From: Strix aluco
Taxonomy: Eukaryota > Chordata > Aves > Strigiformes > Strigidae
DNA: 64,000 bases
NCBI RefSeq assembly: GCF_031877795.1
Contig: NC_133943.1
Location: 11,897,001-11,961,000, forward strand
Direction: 5' to 3'
Each line of letters starts with the position of its first letter. Positions within the stretch are counted from its first letter, which is position 1. The position numbers and the translations under genes were made by a program. Below are positions 1-23,600 of the stretch, one piece after another. The notes under the pieces were generated by a model. The model saw only the letters and a list, made by a program, of their open reading frames with translations. It did not search any database and was not told the origin of the DNA.

Positions 1-7555
<7,555 letters not shown>

Positions 7556-10500
7556 TCAGAGTATAGAGGCTCTCTGTTATATAGGAACTATACTATAGTG
7601 ATAGTTCCATTTAATATAAGTCCCGAGGACACAGAAAATCTAACAAAATTCACAGTACAACTGTGAACCATCTCCACCCTGACCATCCCTTCTCTGTAAC
7701 ACATGAAGGAAATGTAGGGATCACCTCTTTGGCAGGTAAACCAAGAAGAAGGGTGCATTTTCATTTCCCAGGACTGGCTGGCATTCCTGGTATTGCATAT
7801 TAGTGAGCTCTTCAGATCACAGTAAGAAAAACACTACACATGCTCTCCTCCCAGCTGCCCCTTCCATTCTATATAGTCCCTTTAACCAGTTTATTCACCA
7901 AATAACTATAAAACCATTAAAATCCCATTGTCCTAGTGGCTGGAAAACCTGCTGACTTTCCCTCCCCATTCCTCAGGACCATGCAGGAGCGTACCCTTGG
8001 GTTAGCAGCTTGCTGACCTCCTTCCCCCCCAAAACACCCTTCCCCAGGCAGCTCTCAGTGCCAAGGAAAGGGTCACCAACAGCTGCACAGGGGCTGCTCT
8101 GCTTGTAGGTGCCACACACCAGCAAAAGGCTATTAATGCTGGACTGGAAGCATTTGCAGACGTGTTTCTCATCACCCCACTCCTCTTGTGCCCCCATCCT
8201 GCATGGGGAAAAGGCAGCTGACAAAAGGCTCGGCTAAAAGCAAAGCATCGGTAAGCAGGCAGTGCCAGGCGAGCCTTGGAGACGCTCCCCCGCAGGGCTG
8301 TTTCAGCATCACCCACCCAGCACTGCCCGCTGCCTTCCCCCAAAACTGCCAGGGCAAGTCTGCGTTCTGTGATTGGGAATCTGCACGAATCGTTGCAAGA
8401 ATTACAAGTTTGCTACGAAATGCCAAAAGGGTGTTTGCAAGAGTTGGCACACAGGGCTTCACTGCGAGATGTGTCACACGCTGGGAGAGGGGGTGAGATG
8501 GGAGCTGCTGACCCAGGAGCTCCTGCTGTTCCCAGAAGTGCATTGAATCAGCAGATCAAGGGACAGGAGAAATCCCTATAGCTCACCAGCTCAGGAGAGG
8601 CCCCACAGTGGGATTCCAGTTCATTACCCATTTTCCTTCCATCACACCACTCCAGGCTGCCTCTCCCCTGGGGGAGAAAGTCCCACCATGGATGTTATCA
8701 CCACAGGAGCTGGGCAAACTCCAGTTGTGACCTTTCTTACTGCTTTGCAGTTTACATATCTGTGTTTGGAACCTACGTGGGAGCTTACAGGAGGATTAAT
8801 TCCTAGTATAAACACCACAAAGCCATGCTGAACAGTTTTACATAACTGAGGTGATAGTTTAACTGTGTACCAAGGAACAGGGGGAAGGAATAAGGGGAAA
8901 ACCATACAATGGAGGGAGGAAAATAAGGGACCCCTGACTCTCTGCTGGGTTTTGAAGACTTGTTGCATCCACACAAGTTGGCATGGACAGCTGTGTCATT
9001 ACCACAGGGGACAAACCCATTTCCATCTCATCTGGGCTCGTTGCCCAAATGCAAGACAACAGCTCACGCTGGTTGCAGAAGAAATTAGGATGGGGTTTTT
9101 TTCCTCAGGTTGGCTTGTTTCTTACCAAGTTGCCACCAGATGCCCCGAGGAGGGCATGCAGAGTGGGGCAGAGGGAGATGCAGAGCAGAGCAAGCACGGG
9201 AAAAAGCACAATGCTTCCAAAACGGAGCAAGAAGTGCCCCAGTGTGTTTGCTCGGCACTTACGGCGCTGGGAGAGGTCCAAGGAGGGGAAGTAAATATTG
9301 TGAGAAGAGGTGGGGCTTCCCTTGGAGGTCAGCCATCGCACGCTTCCCACCGGCAGGGTCCCGGCCAGCTCAGCCCTTCCAGGATGCTGGGGCCCTGCAG
9401 GCATCTGAAAAAACCCAGGAGCAGAACATGCCCCAACCCCCCCCCACATCATCTCCCACTGAGAGGTCTGCGCCAACCTGCCCTCACCCCCAGGCCTCAG
9501 GGGACCCCCCCCAGCAGCCACGCTGCCACCACTCATCCCCTCCTGGGCTTGCTAAGGCGTGCAGGGGTGCTGGATGCTGAGCTGGAGGACATGGTTTTGC
9601 AAACCAGGCTGCAAGCTGTGAGTGGGGGAGCGACTGCAGCCCACACGTTCTCTGTGGCAGCCTGACATCATTCATCGTTACTCCTACAACTAGGAGGTGA
9701 ACAACCCAGCAACCCCCAGCTATCGCTTCCTTTCTAGCTAGAAAGAAGCCCATGTAACCCCTGCCTGACATTCAGTCTTTAAAGATGCCCATAACAGAAT
9801 TAGCTGCTGCCTTTCTCCACCGCTTTGAATTGTCCTGATGAGTGTATTTCCCCAGCTATCTCCATTTCCTCATCCATTCTAGTGGGGGATGCAGGGGATC
9901 CCATGAGCTGTGTGAGGCGGGCTTCCACCCCAAAGAGAGAGGAGCACTGCTGTCCCATGTCCCCTGGGGGATCACACTGCTCGGCCACCACCCCCAAGAA
10001 GTCAGCTCAGGACACCATGAGCTTGTGATACAAGAACATGAGCTTTTCAAACAGCAAGCTCACATGGGCAGGGATGCCCAGGGGATGGTGTGGGCACGAA
10101 CCCTGTACTTTCTGTGGCCCTGAAATAATGTCACCGCTACAACTGAGTGCATTTATGGCACTTCCCAGAAGGAACCAAAATGCCCCACAGCCCACATGGG
10201 ACAGCAGAAGCAGCTGAAGCAGGGAGGGGATCTGAGACCATGAGGTCAGTAGGAGATTTTGAAAAATGAACCTCCTCCAGTAGGGCCAACTGCAGTGTGG
10301 AAAGGAGGCTGGTTGCCCCACACAGCGCCTTTGAGAGGACACTCATATAGGCTGGATCCTCTCCTGAGTTGTCCGTGGCCCCACTGAGCCCAAACCCCGC
10401 CTGTAGTGTTTCTACCATACCAGACAGAGGGAGATGCACACCAGCTGGCGTGAGCACTCCTGAGCTGAGCTGGGCAAGTCACATCTGTCATCGCAAGACC

Positions 10501-13500
10501 TTTGGAAATCCAAGGAACTTCTGCCCATTTGTCCACCTTCCTTTTCTCTCCCTCTGCTTGTCCTCCAGTCCTGACACCAGGCTACAGCCATGTTCCTGGT
10601 GGTCTCCCTGGGAATGGCAGCTGCCTGCCATCAAGCAGATGGCTGCATCGGAGCCCCTCGCAGCAGCCAGCCAGCTCCAAAAGCTGCTCACAGCAAGCCA
10701 AGTTCATAGTCAGCGTCAGATTTTGGCCAAGTATGCCGGGTAGTCTCTCTGTAACTTATGTCTGGCAATTTCCTTCAGCTTCTCTGCTGGCATTTTCCTG
10801 CACACAGTGTATTATGACAGAGATATTCTTCCAGGAAGGTTTGTTTGGGTCCAAAATAGGCCAAATGCATCCATTGCCAGCCCTGGGAGCTGGTTTCAGA
10901 CATCCCAGGCATGAGATGATGCTTTAGGGTTTAAAGCCCTTTCCTGATTTCTGCTTATCTTTGTGCAATAGATAAGAATCTGCCCCGGAGACATTAACAC
11001 AAAGCAAAACACAACCCGCTCTGACCTCAAAAAGCCAAGCTAGCAATTAGGCAGAAGGAACCGGCATCTCCAAGGCTGTAACCTGCAGGCCTGGATGATA
11101 CCCCTCACAACAAGGGGACACACAGCGCCAGGCTGAGAAGAGGCAGCATCTGCTGCTCGCTCTCCAGGAGCTGCGGGATGGAAGAGAAGGGCTGCCACCA
11201 GCCTCTCTGCAGCTTCATCTCTGCCTTGAGCTTCACTGGGGGTCATGCCCTCATCCTGCAGCAAGGGAAATGAAAACCTCTCTCATGGTAGGTGTTTGGT
11301 TTGTCTTTAAATCCCTAAGAAAGGAGGAGGCAATGATAAGATGAAAGAAGAAAACCAAGAACTACCAAGAAAGCACCCCAGGATGAGTGCTTTTGTTAGT
11401 TGAGTGAGTTTGTTAGACAGCCACATCATTTGAAATTAAAACCTTCAAAACAGACGGTTTGAACTACAAATCTAAAGTCTTCTGCAAATCCCAGCCTATT
11501 TACAAGGTCTCCAACCCAGCAAAAGTCCATGCAGAGAATTCAGAGATGAGGAGAGGGCTTCTATTCCCAGATAAAACACCCCCAAATGTGCAGCCTTTGA
11601 GGAATTCTTGGTATTTCCCATTTTTTCCAGTGAAATTTGTGGACAGAGGGGAAAGAATCACCCAGATGGTAAGATCCCGAGAACAGAAGCTGCTTGATGC
11701 CTGTCTATGGACTATGGCTGGTCAGTCAAAAGCACACATCCAGTTCACCTTTTAGCTCCTCCACTCCTGGGCATTTTAATGCCATGGATAATATGTCCCT
11801 GGAGTGCTAATTAGGACCCCAAAAAACCAGAGCAGACAGCTGCCAGCATAGTGCCCAGGATGTGCTGCTGAACTACAGTTAAATTCATTGCAGTCTTGGC
11901 ATTTAAAACCTGAAAAGCTCTTATGGCCACTACCAGCCTTTGTGCAGATCAACACACCACACGGCTGACAGGTCTATGCAGAAACAGGAATGGAACATGC
12001 ATTCCACAAACAAAAACATATCAAATAAAAGTTATCCAGTAAACCACTTTTAGAAAGCCACGCCAAGAGCCAAGCAGGATACAAAGCAGGATCTTGCTGG
12101 AGTCCTCTGGAACAAGATGGGTGCTGGACATGCTACTGCCAAACACACTGGGAATACCAGGGAATATGGAATGAGTAGGATTACTCCTAGAAGCACAGAG
12201 AAACTACTGCTCATTTTATGGGTTTAAGGGGTGAGAGGCGCCCGTTCAGGTGACAGAAGAGGCCGACTGGCCTTTGCCTGTGACTCACCCTCCAAGCTAT
12301 TGTGAAATCCAGATTGTGACAAACGCAGGAACTATTTTAAGCATTTAAAGAACACATTACCGGAAGGCTGGATTGTTCAGTCCTTCCTCAGGCAGGACTG
12401 CTGCCGAAGGCACAGCCAGTTTCTAGGTGAGGCAGAGGAAAACCCTGCATGAACTCTCACTCCCTAGTAGAACGAAGAGAGCTAGCACCAAGAACGCCCT
12501 GATTGCTTCATCTAGGCTTGCCTGCCCACAGTATCTTCCCAAACCAAGGGACGATCTTTTTTAAGCTGGTCTGCCATACAGTGCCACCATATCTTTGGTG
12601 TGAGCTATTCTTCCCATTCTTGTAAACCTTCTCTCCATGCCAGCAGAGCTGATGCTTCAAGTATCACCGAGTTAGAGAACCTGGAGTAAAAAGCCTGGTA
12701 CTTTCAGTGGATGCTGTATTTGGGGTTGATAATTCTGACTTCCCCGCTCTCCATGCGCCATATACCTGTTGTGTGGCTTTGTATGCAAGCAGCTGCTCAC
12801 TTACATATTTCTCAGGGATTATGTAATGATTAATTCCCTTCCGATGAACTTTGCCTGAGCTGTCTGCATCAATAAACAAACACAGAATAGACAGGCTTGA
12901 GTCAGTGCTCATATTACTGTAAAATAATCAATGGGAGCTGAAATGAGTTCCATGCCCAACAAACCTCCTGGAGCCACTTCAGTTTGTCACCATAAATGAA
13001 GCCTGTTTTGGGTTTTTCTGGAAATGCTGAATTCAGCCCTTGGTACCACCCAGCAGAGCTGTTGGTGACAAGCAGGCACGGGCACAGGCACAGCAGTAAG
13101 GCTGGCACAGCCCTGCTCTAGCAGCCCCCAGTACATACACACACAGAGCAGCCCCCACGGAGCTTCATCCCCCAGGCATCGGGTCGGGCAGGGCTCCAAC
13201 CTCACCAGGCTGGACCAGCGCTGCTGCTCTGGCAGCTGTGGCAACACTTCTGCAAGGGCTAGGGGGAAGTGGAAGTGGCTTGCAAAACAAGTTGAAAAGT
13301 GTTAGTTAAAAAAAAATAAAATGCAGAAACGCCTTCCTCTAGTTTTACAAGCTAGAGGCAAGGGAAAGTAACACCACCAGAGAGCTCAGGGTACAGTCAA
13401 GGACTTGTTTTCTATGTAGACATGCCAAAAAAAAGTGCGGCCAAAGCATGGCACATACACCTTCTCTTGCCTTAAAAGCTCAGCAACGGCCCAGCAGAAG

Positions 13501-15645
13501 AGGGTGAGAGATAACAAGCCCAAGCAGCAGTACATTAGCCAAGGAGCAGAAAAGCTCCATGAGATGCTTCAAACCTTGCACCCAAACACAGCAGCAGAGG
13601 CCAGAAGAATGAGAGGCTTCTTTGCTGGTACACCCCAGTATAACCCAGCTACAGAAACCGAATGGACCTCATGGTCCTGGTGCGAGCGAGAAGTGAACAA
13701 ATACCCATGCGAGGTTTGAAGAGAGGAAAGATCCACGTGGATCCAACATCTTCAGTCTACACAGGCCTAGAGCTTGGAAGCACAAAACTTCCTTCAAATC
13801 ACTGGTCCCCTGGAAGAGTGCGGTGCTCCAAGTGAAGCACTCCTGTCCTGGTCTTCATTCAGTCAATGCCACAACATTGAAAACAAAATTAAAACGAGAA
13901 AAAAAAAACACAAGCCATGCAACCACTTGAGTTTCCTAGCAACTTTCTGCAATAAATTTGGTACACAGAGAGCTAAGGCTTGAGCAGTGGGCTGAATTGC
14001 TACTATGCCCAAGAGTCAGGGAACAGGGCTTAGACAAGCAGTGGCAGTATGCACGTCTGTCTGTCTGCCTGTCAGTCCCCTCACACTGTGCTAGGAAAGC
14101 ATCAGATAAGCAAGGCCCTGGTAGAAGAACAGAGAACCGATCAGACCTTTGCTATCTCCACAGCACAAGCCTGCCTGGGGAGGACACCACAGCCGCATGC
14201 CTGCCCCTGCCTGCGACTGTTGAGAGAGAAATGCAGGGCAGGCAGCAACCCCGTGATGCCGACAGATGCGAGCACTGAGGTCCACCGACATCGGCTGGCT
14301 CTGCTGGGGCACAGCTTCCTTCACTGTCTGTTCCACCTACTGAAATACCACACAAATATTTCGGTTGGTTAAATAAGGATGTGAGCACAGGTAGGTGTCA
14401 GGGAATTGCACGAGAAGGGAAAACCTCAGGAAGGTTTCCATGCGTTGGATGGGAAGAACATTGTGTTGTGAAGAGCAGACATTCAGTGGGTGAAAGTGAA
14501 GTGCTCTTCTATAGCAGGAGACAGAAGTCAGGTAATCCAACTCCAGCAGCACTAGTGCCATCGCTCTGCTCTTCACAAGGGGCACGCTGCCCTTCCCAAC
14601 CCCACATCAGGGAGACAGCATGTACACACACTGCTCCCAAATGCAACTGCATTCTTTCCTCTTCAACGGGAGCAAAGCAGCTCCGGCAACCGGGTGATGC
14701 TCAGGCCCAGCTGCGGGGCCAGACGGGGCTGTGCTGAGCAAGGGAGCAGCTCACCGGCTGTGCTCTGCCCTGCCTGACCCTGGCACTCCCTCACGTGTGC
14801 CACCACTCCCCACTGCCTTCAAGAGGCATGTTTGTTAAAATGTACCTGTTACTTCATTACTTTAAAGAATATTTTTTTAAGTGACTTTGCTCTTCTTAGC
14901 TGAATTCCCGTTCTCTCAGGATGTCGGGCTGGGCGAGGCTGGCAGTGCTGGTGGCTGGGAGGGCAGCACAGCCACCCACCGCAGGCGGGCAGAGCCCCTG
15001 GGGACCCGCAACCTCATGGTGTGACAGCGAGGGTGAGACTCACAAGGAAAACCCCGGATTTACAGACAGCAGCACCCCAACGATGAGAAAAGGAACCTTT
15101 TTTCCACAGAATGTGCACACTCAAGAAAAAAAGATTTTTAAAAATCACAAGACATGCTGGGCAGGGCTTTTTCTAAGAAACAATTGCCACGTGCTTGAGG
15201 GTGAAAGGCTCACAGCCTTCATCCAAGCTTTCTCTTCCACACAGCTGCCCACAGCTCCCACTGCCAGCAGCATTGCCAAGCTCTGCGCCATGACACTGAA
15301 GTAACCACCAAAATCTTTAGCCATGGAGAGCTATCCCTCTCCCCTGCCACACAGATACAGCTGTGGCTCCACAGAGTGCAGGACTTCAGCAGGGATGGAA
15401 CATCATGCGTTTCAGTGAACATCAAATTTAAAGTTCAACTAGGTTTAATATTGTTGGGCCACTGCTCTATAAGCAAAGGAGTGGTATCTTCCCATTCCTC
15501 TTCTCTCCCCAGTTGAAACATTTTAAGAAAATCCTTAAGCTATTCTAAGCGACAAGACCACGATTTGATCTTACTATTGGTTTTTACTGTTTTTGGTGGC
15601 TATAGTTACAATCAAGTTAAGCCTCCCCCTCCCTTTTTGTTTCCT

Positions 15646-15650
<5 letters not shown>

Positions 15651-15676
<26 letters not shown>
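15651..15676. repeat. T26 homopolymer tract
   Basis: There are twenty-six consecutive T on the plus strand (A on the STK10 sense strand) inside STK10 intron 1. It is a simple low-complexity run, with no recognisable retroposed body next to it. Confidence 0.9.
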
Positions 15677-15678
<2 letters not shown>

Positions 15679-18600
15679 GCTAACCCAGCAGATCAGCATC
15701 TCTCCGTGACACCCTTTCCAGGAACTACATGTTAAATCCCTCATGAATCAAACCAACAAGAGCTCAGCCAACTCATGGAAAACCAGACTGGTGGAGGCTC
15801 AGCTGGCAAGCAGAGAGGTCTGCAAGTGACAGGGACAATCTCGTGCCTTCAAACGGGCCTGTCACTGTGAAAGCCAGGCTTATAAGGCAGCTGCGCAACA
15901 TTTAACAATTAGTCTTTTATTAACCAAATTTCAAAACAAAGCATTTATAGTCCATAGCGTGTACAGCATTAATACCACCATAATAGATCAGATAACCCAA
16001 ATTCAGCTTTTTAAGCCTTATCTTAAGAAGAAAGGAGAACAACAACATAAAAGGCACACTTATGACTTGCTGTGGCACGGGGCTCAGCATTACCTCTCCA
16101 GGAGCTGGCACGGAGAGCTGTTTGAAGGCAAGTTCAAGTGAACAACCCCCTTTTTGCTGCGCTGGGGGCTGTGGGCAGCCCGGCAGCCCATGCTCCTGCA
16201 GCGGACAGCCTGTCCCCACCCTGTGAGGAGAAGCCTTATCGGGGAGCCAGTGTCCCCATCAGCACACGCTGGAAAGGGGAGATAGTGTTTCACAAGAGGC
16301 ATGAGCGCAGCAAAACCATCCCACCATGACAAAGGCAGAGTCCCAGGGCTTCTGAGAGCAGAGCCCATGCTTTTGTAAGACCTAGTCCATTGCCTGCTAG
16401 CTTGTGAATTCTCAATGCCCAGAAGAGCCTCTGCATATCTGTTCCTGCTGACACTAATGCAACTACCTGCACCAGTAAATACTGCACCAGCTAATGGGTT
16501 TTGCAGGACTGAGATGCGATTCAGCAGCTCCAAGCATTCAGCCCATGGCAGCCGGCACCGCTGGCTTCGCTCTGAGCATCCGCACACCCCGAGATCAGCA
16601 CGGCTTGGCTTCAGCAAAGCAGCCCACGGGGGTTCCTTCCCTGCACACGCAAACAGATGTTGACTTTGAACCAGTAAAACCACAGCCATGTATTTATGAA
16701 TTGTATCTTAGGTGTTTTTGAAGAGAAATAACTCTGCTTTTTTTAAGGCTGTTTGGAAAGGGTCTGAGTGAGGAACTTGTATTTTTATAGGCCCACAACC
16801 CTAGAGGTGCTGCAGGCTTCCCAGGCCAGCACACACTGATCACAGCTCCCAACCGCTGGCCTAATGACCAGTTTAAGATCATCGATTTTATGAGCTTTGG
16901 ATGAGGTGGGTAACAAAGCATATTTGGCATGCAGTGCATTGCTATCTATGTGCTGCTATCGCTTCCTTATCGCACCCACTAGACTTACCAGAAACAAGAC
17001 ATTAATAGAATGACAGCCAGAAAGAAACAGTTCCTCCCCACCCCCTTCCTACTTTTCAGCTTCCTTACCCTCTGCAGTGAGTTTCACTGTTTCTTCATAC
17101 AATCAGGCCCTCTTTTGCTGAACAAGTCTTTGTATAAAAATCGGGAAATTCCAGTAGTTTCTGCTGGCTGCAGGTTTATTAAGGTCTTCTGTATACATTT
17201 CAGACTCCACTGCAGATTTGATTATTTTTAATTAATATATATTTAAATTAAGCTTGTCCTATGTTTGTAAACACTGTGTCAAACCAGTTCAAGTATGCTC
17301 AGCTGAGTGCACCGGGAGTTCAAGAGACAGCACCCTGACAGCGTTCTGCAGGGCAGTAATACTCCCCAATAAAACCATTACCCAGTCGAGCCCTCCAGAA
17401 AAACAAAACCTACTAAAACAAGCACATTTTTTCTTCTATCCACATCTAAATTTCTCCCAGGTCAGACTCTTCAGTGCACAAATCCTATCCTTCTGCACTG
17501 CTTGGGGCTCTTTGGAGCAAGCACACCATATGGTACGTAGGGCAGGATGCAGGCACAGGCGGATTATATCACCTCCCCGTGCTTCCATGGGTGGAAAAGG
17601 GGCGGAAGACAGGCAGGAACTTCATTCAAACATCCTGAAACTCTCACGGCCATACAAACACTCAGAGTTGCTCTAAATGATCCCTTTTGTGTGAAGAGCA
17701 AATTGACTTTAAAAGTGACTTGAAGAGAATGATTAAAATTGTTCATTGTGTCTTGGCCACCTACATTCTCCTTGCACACAAGCGGGTTAGTTTGGGGCTT
17801 TTTTGGCAGCTGAGCAGAATGAGAGGGCAAGCTTCTTCTTTCACATCTCCATCCTATATGCATCACCACCTAGGGTAGCGCTTCAGATTTAGAAAGACGA
17901 AGGAAGACAATATGCAAGTTAAATCTTAGCGTGGCAGGAAACTACATCTCTCAAATAACGCTACTGGCTATTATCTAAAATAAGGCTTTATAGTACGTGG
18001 CACCCAAATAATTTGGGATTCTTAAACAAACATAATCTTGCATGAGAACTCTTCAAAAGCCAACCATGTCCATCTGCCAACCAGGATGGAGAACAGGCGG
18101 AGAAGAGATCAAAGAAGATGGAGAATTAAAACTTTACTGAGAAGAATAAAATAGGCCTTTGATTTCTGTCACAATATCAACCTCCACTGTTGATCAACTG
18201 TCTTAAAACATCACAAAAGCAGACAGTTGCCTGAATGTACTTGGTATAGATGGTGTGAACTCCTGGTTATGTGTGTCATTTACTATAATCCACATTCTCA
18301 TATGGGTCAAAATGGGGATTAAAGGAGATGGAAGTAGTTGGAGATGAGGAGATGTTATTACCTGACAGGCTGACATCCTTAGCCTACAGTACATAAAGTT
18401 ACTCTGATAATTTTATTATTGGTGTGAGGCTGGAGTTAATAGCAGAGGCATTCAGATATGACAACGGACTTAAAAACCAAACCAACCACTTACAAAGTAG
18501 CTTTATTCTTAAAGTTACCTAATTTGAATATGTTATACATCTTTAAAATAGAAAGGATTTAAAACAGTTATTCCTCTAAGTTTTCATTTGTCTCAGAAGC

Positions 18601-19530
18601 CTATTAACTTATTTTACAATGTTTACCCCATTCTAATCATAGCATGAGAAACCTAAGCAAATAATTATCCAGGAGAAGAGTGAATGTTGCTATATACAAA
18701 GGCGTTTCCAATGCACGACACCAAGTAAACTGGTAACAGGCACACTGATTACTACACTGGTGCTGGTTTTGGAAGGATAAATGTATTAGGGATTTAAATA
18801 TGATTTTTAGGAATTGCATTTTATTAGAAGATAGGATCCTTCACCAAAGACTTCCACTTAGTGCCCAGTTTTTAGAGAGTTTCTATCAAATAACATGACA
18901 GATAACAAATAAATACAGCAAATCCCAAGACGCTGTAGTAAAACATCTCTGTCCTGACCTGCAACCAACCAGCTCCCTTCCCGGCCTTCTCTTCAGTTAC
19001 TACTTATTTCTGAAAAGGCAATACCTTCTTCAGTGATCTAACAAGACCATCAAAAACCAGCTGCCCAACAGCTAATTCACAACCCCAGTTCCAAATTATC
19101 TGCATAACGCAGGTCTACGGATCCCCAGCCTGCTCCTCCAGCCAGCCCCAGCCAAAAGGCTCCTCTCTCAACTGTTGCACAGGAGACCGGAGTATTTCAG
19201 AGCCGGGAACAGCAAGAACACTGTTGCTTTGGAGTGCAAAGTACGGGGAGTATTTGGCCTTTAAACCCCCCATCCCTTAACACAAATGTTAAACATTCAT
19301 AGCAGCGGACATGTCCCCACTCTTAAGGAGCTGGGCTCCTCGCTCTAAGTTTCCTGCCGGCGAGGACCACAGGAATACAAATAATGTCACCCCTGGAGGT
19401 TTGCAAAACTTGGAGGCAGCGCCGAGACTGCTGACTTCCAAGAAATCTCCCTCCATTCATTGCACCGACAGCCTTGGCACGGAACACCTCGTCGCCTTAC
19501 AAAAGCATCGCTCCGAAAACAGGCGATTTA

Positions 19531-20580
<1,050 letters not shown>

Positions 20581-20619
20581 CGTGGCATGCCACAGCCCAG
20601 CTGGGTTCGGCCCCACTGA

Positions 20620-23600
20620 CAAGCCATGCCACTGAGCAAGGCAAGGAGTCCCCTGCCTCCCCCACCACCCCCACGCCCACCCCCCCCAAGCAGGAGGAGG
20701 CCAGAGCATCGCCATCGCCATCGCAGGATGATGCTAAATACAAACAGACCTGGAGGGAAAGGTGAGAAACTCCACAGCGGCTGCCCTCGTGTTCCCGCCT
20801 GCTCAGCCCGGCGCAGGGGGCGCAGGGAGCCAACAGCATCCGCACGGGCCCGGCGTCGCCTCATGGGCTGCGCAGCCGGGGGCCGAGCAAAGAGACACAT
20901 GTCTGCGTGTAAAAACATAATCCTGAACTGCCTCGGCAACGGAGGGAGGCTTCCTTCTTCCCCCAGTTCATCTCATGTGAAAACAGCCAAACACAAATAT
21001 TTTAAAAACTCCCAGTAGCAGGAATTCGAGTGTATCAGCACCGTGGGCACCCGCCATGAATTTGTTTTAGAGAAGATGTGACCCAACTGGTGTCAAGTGT
21101 GAAGGTTTGCATCCTCTCCCTGGCAAAACTTCAAGTCCTCTGAAAAACCAACTTGAAATCAAGTATTAAATGGGGACATCTAGGGGAAATACCCGACGGT
21201 GCAGCCATGCTTCACAATAGCTCTGTTTTTAACAGAGGGCTTAGTGGTAAGTGGTTGTCCGTGCAAACCTCAGTCATCCCACCATCGCTCACACCAGCGT
21301 GTGTATTTTGCCCCACATCCGTGTCCCATTAACGAGCCGAGGGCTGAGGTGCAGGAGGGGGTGCGTTTGCACACTCCATCCTGATGTGTAATGCAGGTGA
21401 AACTCAGCATCGCGGTTTGAGAACATCTGGTCTTGGTGATTCCTCGTCAGTTCCCTGATACGTTATACCCTAGAGCGTGGGGACTGATTGTCATCTCTCC
21501 TTGTCTTTGCTGTTAAGAAAAAAAATGGGTTTGTCCTGGTATGACCAGCCCTCACATTTCTATTGGGAATTTCCCTATACTGATGCTTGAAATGCCATTT
21601 AAAACTCTGGTTCCTGGAAATTTGTGGCTGTATGAGAATTTCAGCTGCCTTTTTGGAAGAAAGTTTTGTGTTCTTCCCTTCTCACCACTGAGTTGTAGGA
21701 AAAACAAGCTGAAAATGCAACACAAGTATATCCGTGAAACAGAAAGAAGCTGAAAATAATTGAGCACTTGTTTTCACCTAACTTTGTGGGGTTTGGATCT
21801 GAGCTGATACAATGTGTGGATCTGCCAATAGTGGAGTAAGAACAGCATAGACAGAAACAGAGCAACTACTTTCAAAATTTCATACCTTTTAATCTTAATT
21901 TTCCCAGTGTTTTAGCTACCTGGGGTTTTTTTTAAGCTATCATTCTTATTAACAGTAGCATTTTTACTTTATTGTACTAGGGGACCTGGGCATTGTACAC
22001 AACCACAGAAACATTGCTTGGATGGGACCCCCAGAGATCATCTAGGCCAACTTCTTGCTTGCAGCAGGAGTGTCCCTGGCACTGGGCCAGCTCAGACAGA
22101 AATCTGTCCAGCGGAGTCTTGAAAAACTTCCCAGGCTGGAGCAGACATGACCTTCTGGGGCTACCTGCTCCCGGGCGCCTCACCATCCTGGAGGAGGGTT
22201 TTTTCTAAGCTGCTACCTGTGGTCATTGCCCCTTGTTCTGTCATCGGCCTCCCTGGTAAGTGTTTGATTCTGTCACCTTTGTAATTGATCCTACAAGAGC
22301 TGTGGGCACATATTGGGGATATCTGTCCTTATCAGGTTCTGTAAAGATATAGAATCCAAGATACATCCTGTGCCAAAAGGCTCGCGGTGTAGGTAGACGC
22401 CCCGCAGACTAGCTGAAGGTAGGCTGACCAGATCAGTCTCTCTTCTTTGCTGGCATAAATTTTGCAAATTCAAGTTACCCCTTCAAAAGTTTCTGAGCAA
22501 CTCTGATTCAGCACAGCATTTTGAGGGCTGTGGCATTTTTTATCCAGCACTTGATACCCTATAAGCACATTTGCTATCTCTTGGCTCTGTAGCAAAAGAG
22601 AATCAGACATTTGAATTCCTTCCATCCCTTTCTTGCAGAAATCTCACAGGTGTCAAACCAAATCAGCAAAGAGGTTAATTATCTGTCTATGAATTACTAC
22701 TTCTTACTCTTTCTCAAGTGATAAATAAGAGAAAGAGCATATGAACTCCAGAAATGCAAAAAAACTTTGCAAATCTGCCCCAAGCTCCTGGGAGCACCTG
22801 TGATCCTATGGACAGATGGTCACAAGCATCACCACGGCTGCTCAGAGTCAGCACGGTCCTCAGCAGCACGCGTTAGCAGAGCTGAGCTCTCGCTCAGGAT
22901 TACGACCCAGGGAGAAGAAACTGCTGCCCTGACTGCAAGACCACATACAGCTCCGTGTTTTAGATGTTGGGTTACAGAGGGTCTGTTGGCCAAAGTAAGC
23001 CAATGGAGTTAGATTTTATTAGTATTATTCCTGGTATAGGTTAGGGGTAAGGAATAAAGAGCACTTTCAGTGTTTATTGCTGTGCTGGATTGGACTTGTT
23101 CCGGGTTGGAAGAGAAACGGGTGATAAACACTTTATATAAATATAAGAGCAGTTCAGCTTCCTAACAGCTAACTTGAACAAGAAATTAGGCATTCAGAAA
23201 GAGCCATCTCTGAGTTATAGCTCCCAGACACGCTGTACAGGACACCATCAGGTACTGGAAACTAGAAACACCAAAGCCCCTGGCTAAGAGGAAAAGCAAA
23301 GCCCTGCAGTGGCTGCTATGTAGGACCTCCTCAGCACAGACCAACAATTTTGAGGTACCACTTGTCTGAGGTTGAGATTTGCATTACAATCTAAAATAAA
23401 TCCTTAAGTCTGTCTCTTGCACATTTCAGTCAGTTTTAATGCTCTTGAGCATTGTAAGAATAGTTTCTGCCCCTTGATTTTAATACACATTACCCTTTAG
23501 TGCTGAATGGAAACAGAGCCTTTGTCTCCAAAGCTGAGGGGAATTCTTGAAAAGGTGGGAAACGCATTGAAATGGGGTTGAATCTGGTTCTGGGGCAGAA

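Noticed and set aside
8865..9665. Plus-strand open frame of 266 codons in STK10 intron 1
   Set aside because: No recognisable domain, Pro/His/Gln-rich composition from a C-rich patch, and no splice or promoter context. I regard it as chance.
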